Assembly: GCA_033398695.1 (NCBI GenBank)
Contig: CM065802.1
Location: 153,994,096 to 154,058,095 of the forward strand
DNA length: 64,000 bases
Direction of reading: 5' to 3'
Source of the DNA: Orobanche coerulescens
Taxonomy: Eukaryota; Streptophyta; Magnoliopsida; Lamiales; Orobanchaceae
The notes under the pieces were generated by a model. That model was not told where the DNA came from, made no database searches, and saw only the letters and a list, made by a program, of their open reading frames with translations. Shown here piece by piece: positions 1 to 10,932 of this stretch. The translations under genes were made by a program, and so were the position numbers. Numbering within the stretch: position 1 is the first letter of the stretch; every line of letters begins with the position of its first letter.

Positions 1-217
1 CTGAGGAATCACCTACCTCAAAGTAGTGAAAAATACGGAGTAAAATGAAGCGATCCAACACCGACGGCTTGAACACCAATCTCCAATGATATACGATCTT
101 CAATCTCGAACTAGGGGGTTGATATGAAGTGTTTGGGGTGAAGGAAGTTATGTTCTAAGTGTAGGAATTCGGGTAATGAGAGTAGAGAAAACTGAAATCT
201 CGAATAGGATGATGTCT

Positions 218-225
218 TATTTATA
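218..225 (-). promoter_or_regulatory. TATA box of the 3' LTR of A
   Basis: TATAAATA on the minus strand, with the palindrome array immediately upstream. Position and context match the 5' LTR copy at 7416-7423. Confidence 0.65.
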
Positions 226-237
226 ATAAATGGTTAT

Positions 238-532
238 TAGCGCGCGCTAGACCCTGTTCGTAGCGTGCGCTAACGGCTCACATTCTAAACTGTACTCGGC
301 ACTTAGCGTGCGCTACGCATATACCTGTAGCGTGCGCTAAGGCGTTGACTCGGCTTTTCCCGAAAGCCGTCCAGGTACATCCGACACAATCCGACAAGGG
401 TCCCCCGGCCAGATCTCACCTACCGCACGTCTCAATCGACTAGACCATGCATAGCGTGCGCTAATGACCCTCTGTAGCGTGCGCTATGAATCCCCGTTAG
501 CGTACGCTACACTCGGCCTGTAGTGTGCGCTA
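238..532 (-). repeat. Palindrome array (TAGCGYRCGCTA) in the 3' LTR of A
   Basis: About eight copies of a 12-bp palindrome or near-palindrome, TAGCGTGCGCTA with variants TAGCGCGCGCTA and TAGCGTACGCTA, separated by 10-60 bp. It lies upstream of the TATA box on the minus strand and corresponds copy for copy to 7436-7729. Confidence 0.9.
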
Positions 533-684
533 CATGTACAGAATTTCAATCTCCAAAACACATACATGAAATTATACACTCGACAACATCGGATTATGAA
601 ATACGAAGAATAGTACTTAGACAAAAGTACAATCATTACAATATCACAAGTTCTAATTACATAACAGAAATCTCGGGTATTACA

Positions 685-705
685 TCCTTCCTCCCTAAAA
701 AGAAG
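685..705 (-). other. Polypurine tract of element A
   Basis: On the minus strand, CTTCTTTTTAGGGAGGAAGGA directly precedes the 3' LTR. It follows GACGAAACTT, the wording usual before the polypurine tract in Tekay-type elements. It would prime plus-strand DNA synthesis. Confidence 0.85.
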
Positions 706-719
706 TTTCGTCCCGAAAC

Positions 720-1343
720 TTAGGATGAAAACAACTTCGGATATTTAGCCTTCATACCGTCCTCCGTTTCCCAAGTGGCCTCTTTGACTCCATGTCGTGA
801 CCATTGTACTTTAACCAAATGTATTGGTTTATTCCTCAATTGCTTGATCCGGCTCTCAAGTATCTTGATTGGTCTCTCTTCGAAGGTGCCATCATTAGCT
901 ATCTCGATCTCGTCGAAATCAATGACGTGACTGGGGTCCGGTACATACTTCCGCAGTTGGGATACGTGAAACACATTGTGAACATGACTCAGCGATGGCG
1001 GTAAGGCCAACCGGTATGCTAAATCCCCAACTCTCTCTAGGATCTCAAATGGTCCGATATATCTCGGACTAAGCTTGCCTCTTCTCCCAAAACGGAAAAT
1101 CCCTCGTGTAGGAGACACCTTCAATAGTACGTGGTCCCCAGCGTCGAACTCTAGAGGGCGACGACGTACATCGGCATAAGACTTCTGTCGACTTTGGGCA
1201 GTCAACAGTCTCTCTCGAATCAAGGCTATCTTCTCTTGAGTCTGAATAATCAATTCCGGTTCCGTCCCGATCAAATCCGAAGAATCATCCCAAAGACAGG
1301 GCGATCGGCATCTTCTCCCGTATAAAGCTTCAAATGGGGCCAT
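720..1343 (-). pseudogene. Integrase C-terminus with chromodomain (element A)
   Basis: This open stretch of 207 codons encodes the C-terminal third of integrase. It has the GPF/Y-type module (PRYIGPFEILERVGDLAYRL, then LSHVHNVFHVSQLRKY) followed by a chromodomain-like tail (LVKVQWSRHGVKEATWETED) ending in KYPKLF. In plant chromoviruses this tail guides integration into heterochromatin, which fits the nested surroundings. The stop codon lies next to the polypurine tract, as expected for the end of pol. The upstream core is in another frame (overlap at 1271-1343), so a frameshift separates them. It is a remnant of one polyprotein, not a separate gene. Confidence 0.92.
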
Positions 1344-2049
1344 CTTAATAGAAGCATGCCAATGTTATTATAGGTGAACTCGATCAAGGGCAAGTGAACT
1401 TCCCAATCGATCGACCAATCTAATGCACAAGCTCTAAGCATGTCTTCTATCTGTATAGTTCTTTCAGATCGACCATCCGTTTGGGGATGATAAGTCGTGC
1501 TAAAGTTGAGCTCACCCCAAAGCCCCGTGAACTGCTCCGTAAGTGTGACACGAAACGACCATCTCGATCCGAAATAATGGTCTTCGGCCCCGTGCAATCT
1601 GACTATCTCCGCAATAAATATTCGTGCCAATCTCTCGGGTCCCCAAGTATCTTTAATTCCCAAGAAATGAGCCGACTTGGTTAGTCGATCAACTACAACC
1701 CAAATCATGTTCATTCCCGTTCTAGTCCTTGGCATACTAGTAATGAAGTCCATCGAGATATCCTCCCACTTCCACTCGTGGATCGGAAGCGGTCTTAACA
1801 TTCCGGCAGTCGTTGATGTTCAATCTTAACCTGCTGACAAGTCAAACACTTTGAAACGTACTCCGCTACGTCCTTCTTCATATTCCCCCACCAGAAGTTT
1901 TGCTTTAAATCTTTATACATCTTACTACTGCCTGGGTGAATAGAATAGGGCGCGCTATGAGCTTCCTTCAAAATTGTCCGTCTCAAATCATCGTCCTCGG
2001 GAACGCAAAGTCGACTCTGAAATCTCAGAATTCCATCGTCTTGTATCAC
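1271..2049 (-). pseudogene. Integrase zinc-binding and catalytic core (element A)
   Basis: Two adjacent open segments cover the integrase N-terminus and core. The upper one (1795-2049) has the HHCC zinc finger: H in KEAHSAPYSIHPG, then CLTCQQ. The lower one (1271-1801) has the core start (WEDISMDFITSMPRT, VVVDRLTKSAHF) and the later conserved STTYHPQTDGRSERT. The segment between, where the second catalytic aspartate normally sits (an SDRD-type motif), reads EDHYFGSRWS, so the acidic residue is disrupted, probably by indels. With the frame break into the C-terminus, this integrase should be inactive. Confidence 0.9.
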
Positions 2050-2640
2050 GAATCCTGGGGCTTTTCCTTTCTTGACTTCGTCATATAATCGAAGAATCAG
2101 AGAATCGTCAGCTTGTTTAGACTTGATCTCTCGACTAGTGATGAAGTCGGCCCATCACATAAAGTTGTCCTTGGATTCCGGTGCCCATACTTCAATCCTC
2201 GCGGATCAGCCTCGTTGAATACTGGTTTGGGATGTAAGTGCTTCCAACACTCGAAGAGAAACGGGTTTTCGGCTCAAAGCATCGGCTACTACATTTGCTT
2301 TCCCCGGATGATAGAGAATCTCCAAGTCGTAATCCTTGATCAATTCCAGCCACCTTCTCTGCCTCATGTTTAATTCTTTCTGACTGAAAATGTATTTGAG
2401 GCTCTTATGATCTCAGAAGATCTCGACAATGAGTGCCGTACAAATAATGTCGCTGATTTTCAAGGCAAAGACCACACCGCTAGCTCCGGATCATGAGTCG
2501 GATAATTAACCCGTACGGTTTCAATTGCCGAGAAGCATAAGCAATCACTTTATCTTTCTCGCATCAACACACAACCCAAACCCCGATTTGAAGCATCACA
2601 GTATACCATGAATCCATCGGTTCCTCTCCGGCAAGCTAAT
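2050..2640 (-). pseudogene. RNase H domain remnant (element A)
   Basis: On the minus strand the end of the upstream RT segment carries the RNase H start ([15 protein letters not shown], about 2550-2620). The end of the domain is readable near 2280-2400 as [25 protein letters not shown] and [16 protein letters not shown], the signature at the end of gypsy RNase H. An in-frame TGA stands just before DHKSLKYIF, and no long frame is open between about 2050 and 2550. The domain is present but broken. Confidence 0.85.
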
Positions 2641-3575
2641 ATAGGTCTTGTCTTCGGCCTCCTCTTAAGTTCACAAAACCACTGACATTTCTCATTCCAC
2701 GTGAACTTTTGAGTTTTCAGTAATAAATGAGTGAGCGGACGAGCAATTTTGGAAAATCCCTCTACAAAGCGGCGATAATATCCAGCAAGTCCTAAGAAGC
2801 TTCGGACTTCTTTCAAGTTTTAACGAGCTACCCACTCCAAGATTGCTTCGACTTTCTTCGGGTCCACCTGAACTCCGTCGGATGATATCACATGCCCAAG
2901 GAAGGTTACTTCCTTAAGCCAAAATTCGCATTTAGAAAGCTTAGCATACAGCTGTTCCTTTCTCAAGATGCTCAAAACCACACGTAAATGTTCAGCTTGT
3001 TCCTCTGCGTACCTCGAATATATCAAGATGTCGTCAATGAAAACGACCACAAATTTATCCAAGTACTCCAAGAATACCCGATTCATCAATTGCATGAATA
3101 CCGCAGGAGCATTGGTAAGTCCTAATGGCATCACTACAAATTCATAATGCCCGCATCGGATCTAAAGCGATTTCGGTATATCCGATTCCTTAATTCTCAA
3201 TCGATGGTATCCCGATCGCAAGTCAATCTTCGAGAATACCCTTGCCCCTTGCAGTTGATCAAACAAGTCGTCGATCCGAGGTATAGGATACTTATTCTTG
3301 ATCGTCATCTTGTTAAGCTCCCCGTAATCAATACACAATCGGAGGGATCCGTCTTTCTTCCGACAAAGAGAACGGGCGCTCCCAAGGAGAAACGCTAGGT
3401 TGAATATAGCCCTTCGCAACAATTCCTCCAGCTTGTTTCTTGAGTTCATACATCTCGGTTGGCGCCATGCGGTATGGTGCTCGAAATAGGAGCTGCTCCG
3501 TGCTCTAACTCGATGGTGAATTCCACTTCTCTTTGCGGAGGTAACCCCGGTAGCTCGTCGGGAAATACATCCGAG
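2550..3575 (-). pseudogene. Reverse transcriptase (element A)
   Basis: RT is spread over three frames. 3450-3575 holds the pre-RT linker ([17 protein letters not shown]). 3162-3449 has the fingers ([33 protein letters not shown]). 2820-3134 has the palm with the catalytic pair in [13 protein letters not shown] (gypsy FIDD form of YxDD) and [16 protein letters not shown]. 2550-2816 has the thumb and connection ([19 protein letters not shown]). Frameshifts near 3450 and 3150 and a stop near 2818 separate them. The catalytic aspartates remain, but no continuous protein can be made. Confidence 0.93.
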
Positions 3576-3582
3576 AACTCAT

Positions 3583-4085
3583 TCACAATTGAAATAGACG
3601 AGCTCTACCCCTTCCTCTTTCCTCATGGCATAACACCAAAGTCCATGACATCCCTGCTTCAAAGAATTTCACGGCTCTCATTGCCTTGATCAATTTTCCC
3701 GAGCTTCCGGTCTCCATCCTCGGAATAAGTGTTCGATCCGTCGCCGCAATGATGGAAATGACTCTCTCTCGGTAATTCAGCACAGCTCCATAACGGTTGA
3801 GCCAATCATCTCCGAGAATTAAAACGTCACCGTAGATGTCAACTACAATGATATGCGATGGACACTCTCTTCCTTCTATAGATACTGGGAAATCCCTAGC
3901 TTCTAGTGTTCCCACAATTTTCTCTCCGCTCGGTAATCCCACAACATAAGGTTCACAATTATACAAGCACGAGATGTTCAAACGATTAACACAGTTCAAA
4001 GATATAAAAGAATGCGTAGCTCCCGAATCGAACAAGACACTAACTGGTTCCAAAAGGATCTGAATCGTACCTGATGCAACAGCTG
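3583..4085 (-). pseudogene. Aspartic protease (element A)
   Basis: The C-terminal half of a 373-codon open segment (3583-4704). The catalytic motif VLFDSGATHSFIS lies near 4010-4040, and LILGDDWLNRYGAVLNY, the ILGxDWL-type flap region of gypsy proteases, follows about 75 residues later. It is fused in frame to the gag zinc knuckles, as usual for plant chromoviruses. The frame is lost near 3660, where the true pol frame continues into RT. This segment may still be open, but its product would lack RT and integrase. Confidence 0.88.
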
Positions 4086-5309
4086 TGTTCTGATCATCAG
4101 ATTTCCTTATTTCATACAGGCGTGGAGGAACGGACCCAGCACTGGATGCCTCTCTCTTCCCAACGTTCTGCTGCTGAAATCCACTCTGCTGCGTCTGGTT
4201 CACACTTGTTTCCTTCGGAACTGGCGCTGGAGTGCGAGTACCAAAAGATCGGGTCGCATTCCCACAAAAAGTTGCGCGATGTCCTTCCTGTCCACACTCG
4301 AAACAGGTCACCGCAGGCGCGAAACAATCCCGTCGAACATGTCCCGCCTTGCCACAATTGTAACACTTCTTCCCTATGTCAGAAACAGTCGGTGCTGTCC
4401 GGAACTTCTTTCCTCCTCGACTAGGATGCGGAGGTCTCCTGGATGAGTGAAAAGAGGACTGACCCCTGCGGGGCCCGCTATTCTTATTCTCCGCGAAGTT
4501 GCCCGACACCTTCTGTTTCTTTGCTTCCGTCGATTTCTCTACTACTGCTTCCTTCATATCGTAGGCCAACGCCTTGTCCTGATACTGCCTCAAGGTGGTA
4601 CAATCAAATCCGGACATATATTGCTGAATTTCCGGCTTCATTCGCATGTCAAAATGGAAAATCCTTTCCGCCTCGGTCCTGACTGTGTGGCGCACATAAG
4701 TCACCGGTGATTAAAAGTCTTAATCACTTCCGTCACAGATGCTTCCGAATTTTGTGGTGAGAAAACTCCCGAACTCGGGCCTCTAATCGGGCGAGGACAA
4801 TCAGTGCCTCCATCATCAACTTGAATTTCGTCGAGCCGCATTATGCTCCTCTCGGTCGAACGGCCTCCCACCGCCGAAAGCCTCCCGGTCAAAAGATACC
4901 GGGCGACCGGAACCTTCCTATCGTTGGGACAGCTTAATCCTCGCAAAAATCTTCTCTAATTCCTTCACCAATGATCCTACGAAAGCGTCTCGGTGGAACC
5001 GTCAAATTTCGGAGGATGCAATTTGACCACCTCGGTAAGCCATTTATCTCCCGATTATCCATGTTATTCTCACGTCCCATCGCCGTCTCGCATGCGATCC
5101 ACAACTTGAGCAACCGGTTTATCTGGGCAACCACTGCCAAGCACTCCCGCACGTTAGGATCTGCATTATTATTTTCCGATCCTCGTTGTCCCCTAATGTG
5201 AATCCGTTTGACTAGCGGCTATCTCTGGGGTAGATACCGACTCTTCTTGCCTTGCATTACCACGTCCGCGTCCACGACCGCGTCCGCGTCCACGACCTCC
5301 TCTCAACAT
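4080..5309 (-). pseudogene. Gag with two CCHC zinc knuckles (element A)
   Basis: The likely start is the ATG at 5309-5307 (minus), which opens a run of alternating G and R codons typical of chromovirus Gag N-termini. The frame breaks after about 40 codons. Segments at 4934-5152, 4701-4946 and 4080-4704 carry the rest. The C-terminal part has two knuckles six residues apart, CYNCGKAGHVRRDC and CFECGQEGHRATFC, at residues 114-127 and 134-147 of the 4704-start frame, preceded by a basic linker. Gag would form the virus-like particle and bind RNA. At least three breaks make it a pseudogene. Confidence 0.87.
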
Positions 5310-5532
5310 ACTGTAAACATAAATACTCAATATCCAGGACAAACTTTCTCAAAGTACATTCATTAATGTTTACAAGACGCGAATTAAATACAGCAGTAGT
5401 ATTCGAGATTGGGAAACTTACAACCACAGTCCACACGACGATGCTGGCTCAGCAGTGATGTTACGAACGACCAATAATCAATAACGTAAACAGACCCAAC
5501 TAACCCGACTGCCAAGATATCCATAAATCTTA

Positions 5533-5544
5533 GCTCTGATACCA
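5533..5544 (-). other. Primer binding site (initiator-Met tRNA), element A
   Basis: TGGTATCAGAGC on the minus strand, complementary to the 3' end of plant initiator Met tRNA, five bases inside the 5' LTR end at 5550. Confidence 0.92.
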
Positions 5545-6044
5545 TATTCTGTAACACCCCGAGATATTCGGAATAATTACAGCGCCGTAAACCCTTTAGA
5601 TAAGGATTTACAAGGCTAATTTTAAAAGAAGTGTAAACATAAACCAATCGAACACTGGAATTCACATACAGATTTGAATCAAACGATCACTTATACAACC
5701 ATATCGAAAAAGACTTTATTAATACAGACACACTTGATTATTAAACGAACCAATAAGACAAATCACAATAATAAGGACATCAACCACATCACTGAGCCAT
5801 CTCATCGTCCTGTCGGTACTGTGGCTGCCTCCCCGCTCCTCGACTACCTGAACATCAAAAACAATGTCCACCCCCGAAGGGGTTAGCAAAACAATGCTAG
5901 TACAAGTATCGTCATACAATAAATCATTAATGCATCATAAAACATGCAAACGGACTTCCGCCACCGGAATCCAACGATGCGAATCCTCACGATTCCATCT
6001 ACACAATACATGGTAATCCAACATCCAGGCCTCGGATAGATCCC

Positions 6045-6182
6045 CATGATGATCCCGTCGGACCAACGCATGGTGGAAAACCCGTCCAGCGATCCAGCGC
6101 CCTCAGCATAGATCCCCATGATGATCCCGTCGGACCAACGCATGGTGGACATTCGATCCAGCGCCCTCAGCATAGATCCTCA
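6045..6182 (-). repeat. Tandem repeat inside the LTR of A
   Basis: About two copies of a unit of some 75 bp containing GATCCCCATGATGATCCCGT and GGACCAACGCATGGTGGA. The reverse complement resembles the tandem module in the B LTR at 23699-23945, so the two LTR families share it. Confidence 0.7.
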
Positions 6183-6553
6183 TGACCCCCTCGGATCATT
6201 TATACCATAATCAATCAATTATGCATACACATATGCATTTCAATATGTTCATCAATACGAACAAACAACAACGAATATCACGCGAATTTCCAGAAATACA
6301 TCTCATATACAAAAATATGAACAAAACCATAAGCATGATAAATCAAACTCGAAATATGATACTTGCCTCGAAAATGGCAAGGACGAAACACTTCAAAGGT
6401 CTCGACACACTCGAAGGCCGCCTCCTTCGATCAACGTAACGAGCTCGAACCTTAACAAAAGGAACGATATACAAATCATCTCAAGTCGAACGATGGCCTA
6501 ACAATTCGGTCTATGGCCGAAAAGCTCAAAATAACCAATCTGCCTGGACTGCT

Positions 6554-6745
6554 TAGCGTGCGCTACGTACTCTACGTAACGTGCGCTAAGCAGGCCTGTT
6601 AGCGTACGCTATCGTGTAAGACTAGCGTGCGCTAGTTATGAACTGACAGTTTGAACCGGCCGATACCTAACGTACGCTACGTACGTTTAATACGTTAACT
6701 GGACCTCGATAGCGCACGTTAACTCACACATGTTAGCGTGCGCTA
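6554..6745 (-). repeat. Second palindrome array in the LTR of A
   Basis: Seven copies of TARCGYRCGYTA (for example TAGCGTGCGCTA, TAGCGTACGCTA, TAACGTACGCTA) lie about 650 bp downstream of the transcription start, inside the candidate LTR intron. No TATA box follows it on the minus strand, unlike array I. Confidence 0.85.
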
Positions 6746-7415
6746 ATCTTACATGGCAGAATACTGCAAACCGAAAACTGGGTTGAATGGTGAAGGACTC
6801 ATGAATTCTACCATGATAATACAAGTTATCCTCGGGCATATCATACTAATAAGGTTTGTGGAAGTTTTATGGTTATGAAATACGAATATACGGATAGTCA
6901 ACTCAACATCATAATTCATCTACGATCTCCAAGAAATAATCTAAGTTTCATATGTTCTACGTTCCAAAACACATGATTCCATCGTGTAAAACGTATCAAC
7001 TGGGTAAAATATCCGGTTACTGATCATAACTCGATTGAACATGCTTAGGAGTCCTTAGAATAAGATGGTTCAAAGGTTCATGCGATATATAGTGTCGATA
7101 CGTCAAAAGTATCCTTCTAACATGTGATGACCGATTATAAACAAAATACTTGCTATCAAAACATGATTCAAACTTCCTTAGGAACATTACTAACATCAGT
7201 GAGGAATCACCTACCTCAAAGTAGTGAAGAATACGGAGGAAAATGAAGCAATCCAACACCGACGGCTTGAACACCAATCTCCAATGATATACGATCTTCA
7301 ATCTCGAACTAGGGGGTTGATATGAAGTGTTTGGGGTGAAGGAAGTTATGTTCTAAGTGTAGGAATTCGGGTAATGAGAGTAGAGAAAACTGAAATCTCG
7401 AATAGGATGATGTCC

Positions 7416-7423
7416 TATTTATA
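7416..7423 (-). promoter_or_regulatory. TATA box of the 5' LTR of A
   Basis: TATAAATA on the minus strand, about 12 bp downstream of palindrome array I. The predicted start of transcription is near 7390. Confidence 0.7.
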
Positions 7424-7435
7424 ATAAATGGTTAT

Positions 7436-7729
7436 TAGCGCGCGCTAGACCCTGTTCGTAGCGTGCGCTAACGGCTCACGCCTAAATCAGACTCGGCACT
7501 TAGCGTGCGCTATGCATATACCTGTAGCGTGCGCTAAGGCGTTGACTCGGCTTTTCCCGAAAGCCGTCCAGGTACATCCGACACAATCCGACAAGGGTCC
7601 CCCGGCCAGATCTCACCTACCGCACGTCTCAATCGACTAGACCATGCATAGCGTGCGCTAATGACCCTCTGTAGCGTGCGCTATGAATCCCCGTTAGCGT
7701 ACGCTACACTCGGCCTGTAGCGTGCGCTA
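7436..7729 (-). repeat. Palindrome array I (TAGCGYRCGCTA) in the 5' LTR of A
   Basis: Eight 12-bp palindromes or near-palindromes (TAGCGCGCGCTA, TAGCGTGCGCTA, TAGCGTACGCTA) in U3, ending next to the TATA box on the minus strand. Spacing is irregular, so this is a dispersed array rather than a true satellite. Confidence 0.92.
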
Positions 7730-7881
7730 CATGTACAGAATTTCAATCTCTAAAACACATACACGAAATTATACACTCGACAACATCGGATTATGAAATA
7801 CGGAGAATAGTACTTAGACAAAAGTACAATCATTACAATATCACAATTTCTAATTACATAACAGAAATCTCGGGTATTACA

Positions 7882-8207
7882 TGTGTAAGGGTTGCTAGTA
7901 TTTTACCAATTTGGGTTTATTTTGGATAATCATTTTCTAAACTACTTTGTCGATACGTACAAGCTGTGGCTTAACGTATGCTTTTGAAACTGTTGAGTTT
8001 GGCATTTTGGCCTTGTATTTTCAAAGAGATTTTACGACGGCATTGATAATTGGATTTTATAGAGTCTTTGAGTAGTTTAAAAGATATTTACCGTCATCGT
8101 CACTTAGGTGTATTTGAAATGTTTGTAAGAATGTCTTTCAGTCTTGTGGGTTCCATTTCAGGGCCCACAGCGCTGTAATATTCTCGGATGGCTCTGGGGG
8201 TGTTATA
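7882..8207 (+). repeat. 5' LTR of element B (3' remnant)
   Basis: This matches the end of the F 5' LTR (37600-37872): a CATCGTCAC/CATCGGCCC block, GTGGGTTCCA, GGGCCCAC, CTGTAATATTC and finally GGGGGTGTTA(T/C)A. The upstream part is displaced by element A. Confidence 0.8.
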
Positions 8208-8212
8208 GAATA

Positions 8213-8224
8213 TGGTATCAGAGC
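8213..8224 (+). other. Primer binding site (initiator-Met tRNA), element B
   Basis: TGGTATCAGAGC, six bases after the 5' LTR end at 8207. Confidence 0.88.
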
Positions 8225-10375
8225 TTAGGTTGCGGAAACCTAGACTGTCGGGTTGAGTCGAGTCATGTTTTTTCAGGTTATTTGAGTTGTCGGTTGGCAA
8301 GTATTAGAGCCCTGGGTTTTTGTTGTTCACTCGGCATGTGTGTTATGTGATTTACCAGTGTGGTACAGTGATTGTTTTAAAACTTATCCAAGTGGTATTA
8401 ACGTGATTCTCTGGAAAGACATGTGTCGTATTTTGAGTTGAAGTGATTTTGCAAAATGTATGTTTTGAAAATATTTGTATCGAGTATTTTCTAGAGTTGA
8501 GACATGTGCCAGTATCATGGGGAATCGTCGGCATCACGATCTGTAAGTATTTGGATTTTTGAAATGCATTGAGGTTATTCTCAGTTATGAGTTGATGTAC
8601 TTTGAGAAACATTCGAAAGAATAATATGTGTTACAGTATGAGGTAGCAGAATATAATAGTTAAGACATAACTGATGATCTTGAGAAACTATGATTATGGA
8701 AAATAAATAGTCAGTTAAACTTGGAAAACGGAGTTGTGCATTTGGGAGAAATGTTGTTGATTGTTGACAGGAACATGTAGTCATGCGAGTTATTTTGAAA
8801 TATATGAAACTATTTTTGAACATTTGAAAATGATACTTTTCAACATGATATATTTTGAATAAACTCTTTTTCTCGCTGTCATGAAAATGTATTTTCTTAA
8901 ATTTATTTTGAGAGACAGTATTGTTGTCTTTAAAAACATGTTTCATCATGGCATAGTTGAAGTGTTGCAGAATGGAATAATGGTCTATATAGCAAGGCAT
9001 ATGTGGAAAAGATGATTTTTAACGAAGTCTATACAATAAGATTTTGGATTGTATCGTGTGGTTTTTCGACTGAATGTCAGTGGAATTGGTGACGATCCGA
9101 ACTGGTATATGGGAGTATGTATGTGGTCAATCATTTGCATAATTTAATTTTATTTAATCGTGTCTATTCAAAAAAAATTGTTATCGAGAACTTGACATGA
9201 GCGAGTCGGTTTAACTTTTCGAAAATTAATTTTAGCCTCACAAATATATACATATACATGTTTCGGGTTTTGAAATTCTTGAAAGAACTTTACAAAATGA
9301 ATTTTATTGACAAGATTATATGATTTCAGGCTGTTTTGAAAATGTGATTGGTATACGTACAAATGTAGTACATAATGCATATCATGGTGAAGGTCTGAGT
9401 GAGACTCACAAATTGGATAACACATCAATGGTACGATGAAGAGAAATTTGAACTTCAGTATGGTACTTTGGTTATCCAGGGATGACCGGTTGGTTGATCA
9501 GATAAGAGAAATATGTTGCGTATTATAGATTCAGTACAGAATATGATTATGGAACTTCGGGTTTTGTGAAACCGGGGTATATGCGCTATGTGACTCTATT
9601 GGTGTGGTAGTAGCGTGATTTTGCTATAGTGATTTTTTTTTTACTTTTGAGCCATATTAATTAGTCGTTCATACTCCATGTATGATTGGGTAAGTTCGTC
9701 GGTTTGCGATAGGTTGTTCATACGCCAAGGGGTATGTTCAACAGTTGGGTGTGTTTCTTTGAGATCCATTGTATGTGATTTGTGTAACTTTTTGAGAATT
9801 TTATTCTTTCGTATATCTGTCCCTGTGGTTCCGTGTTGATCATGTTGGAGCTTACCATGTGAGGGTTTTCTCAGTTATTGTTAATCCTTTGTTGGTAATA
9901 TTGAAGTTTATCATGTTGATAATATTATCGGTTGTGTTCTGACCTTTGGTTGATCGTATTGGAGTTTATTATGTCGATGATATTCTCGGTTAATTTATTG
10001 GTTGATCCTTGTTATTGATCGGATGAGCGTTGAATTTGTGTCGATGTTTCGGGATTTTTGCCATTGTTTTGGGCAGTTGTTTCACAGATATATTGTGCGA
10101 TCAGGCAGACAGGCTTTGACAAGGATGGATTATTCCATAATTGAGTTATAACGATGTATTTTGTTGAAATTGTGAAATTGTGATTGTAAGCGTATTGAGA
10201 CTTTGAAGTGGGGTCATTTTCCGGTATCACGGGAGATAATCGACCTCATAGACTTATAAGTACAATGTTTTGGTTATTCGTTAATGATGATGATTGATCG
10301 GTTTAGTGATGATTTTGGATATTGTGGTTGGACTTTTGATTGTGACCGGATTGTAAGTTTCCAGGACGAAACTTA

Positions 10376-10392
10376 TTTTAAGTGGGGTAGAA
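10376..10392 (+). other. Polypurine tract of element B
   Basis: ATTTTAAGTGGGGTAGAA follows CCAGGACGAAACTT and directly precedes the 3' LTR start TGTAATATTC at 10393. Confidence 0.8.
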
Positions 10393-10672
10393 TGTAATAT
10401 TCTGAAATTCTACTATGGTTGTTTAATGTTATTTTATCCGAGTTATATTGTACAGTGTGGAATCTGTGCAGTATGGATAAAATAATTGAAGGACTAAGAC
10501 AGTTGTATTAGTATAATTGTCGTAGTTGGTCGACAACTTGCATTTGAGAATATTGTGTATCGTATAAGAATATTATCGGAATGAATATATGTACTTAGTA
10601 TGTCGTGTTTACGTATCCGGTGTGTTGAGATGACAGATAAGGACAGTTGGAATTAGCTTAGCATAGCCTGAT

Positions 10673-10932
10673 TAATGTACGCTAAAGTAATGACTTAGCG
10701 TATGCTAAATGCACAAGGCTTACATACGTTAAGAAGGAAAGTTAATGTACGTAAGGTGCACAAAGATTATGTATGTTAAGAAGGATAGTTAACGTACGTA
10801 AGGTGATATCAGGCAGGATCAGGCTGTGATCGATGGGTGGGTCCCGTGGTCGGAAACTTTCGGCGCAAATGTGGACAGGTGAGTCAACATAGAGATTTAC
10901 GCATGTTATGGATAGCCCATTACGTACGTTAA
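10673..10932 (+). repeat. Palindrome array of the B LTR (part 1)
   Basis: Degenerate copies of TTAMGTACGTTA and TAGCGTATGCTA (for example TAATGTACGCTA, TTACATACGTTA, TTACGTACGTTA). Element C inserted in the middle of the array, and the rest continues at 15784. Confidence 0.8.

Larger units (their letters stand above)
1..684 (-). repeat. 3' LTR of element A (partial)
   Basis: This stretch matches 7199-7881 almost base for base and ends with GGGTATTACA, the U3 terminus read on the minus strand. It holds the palindrome array at 238-532 and the TATA box at 218-225. The rest of this LTR lies to the left of the window. Confidence 0.93.
5848..7214 (-). other. Candidate intron within the LTR of A
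   Basis: On the minus strand the donor reads TTTGAG|GTAGGTGATT at 7215/7214. The acceptor reads TTGTTTTTGATGTTCAG|GTAG at 5848/5847. It would remove 1367 nt between the leader and the last 298 bp of the LTR. Inference only: it is supported by equivalent sites in the LTRs of B, D, F and G. Confidence 0.4.
1..7881 (-). mobile_element. Element A: decayed Ty3/gypsy chromovirus (Tekay/Del-like)
   Basis: An LTR retrotransposon on the minus strand. The 5' LTR is at 5550-7881, followed on the minus strand by a Met-tRNA primer site, gag with two CCHC knuckles, protease, reverse transcriptase, RNase H, integrase and chromodomain, a polypurine tract, and the 3' LTR at 1-684, cut by the window edge. The gag-pol order and C-terminal chromodomain are those of plant chromoviruses, and the LTR of more than 2 kb fits the Tekay/Del clade. 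Frameshifts and stops break the coding region in many places, so it is dead as an autonomous element. The left part of the 3' LTR is outside the window, so the target duplication cannot be checked; 7882-7886 (TGTGT) is its expected right copy. It sits in the 5' LTR of element B. Confidence 0.93.
5550..7881 (-). repeat. 5' LTR of element A
   Basis: A 2332-bp LTR with TG...CA ends: on the plus strand it begins TGTAACACCCCGAG and ends GGGTATTACA. On the minus strand the order is U3 with palindrome array I (7436-7729), a TATA box (7416-7423), a leader of about 175 nt, a candidate splice donor at 7214, array II (6554-6745), a tandem module near 6045-6180, a candidate acceptor at 5848, and the LTR end beside the primer site. 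The last 684 bp match the partial 3' LTR with only a few differences. Confidence 0.92.
8208..10392 (+). other. Non-coding interior of element B
   Basis: No frame here resembles gag or pol, and the longest open stretches are on the opposite strand and AT-rich. Part of it is LTR-like: about 9590-10160 parallels 36220-37140 of the F LTR, including 53-bp-type repeats (TTGGAGTTTACCAT..., ATTCTCGGTT). The segment CAGTATCATGGGGAATCGTC near 8507 recurs, diverged, near 10213 and near 38090. The interior is therefore a patchwork with a U5-like block inside it. Confidence 0.6.

Noticed and set aside
1..5309. Element A as an autonomous active retrotransposon
   Set aside because: Stops in RNase H, frameshifts in gag, RT and integrase, and a disrupted integrase catalytic motif.
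6554..7729. CRISPR-like array from the repeated 12-mers
   Set aside because: Units are short palindromes with irregular spacing inside a plant LTR; no cas genes and no regular repeat-spacer period.
8581..9000. 139-codon minus-strand frame in the B interior
   Set aside because: AT-rich, no domain, and antisense to the element. Probably chance.
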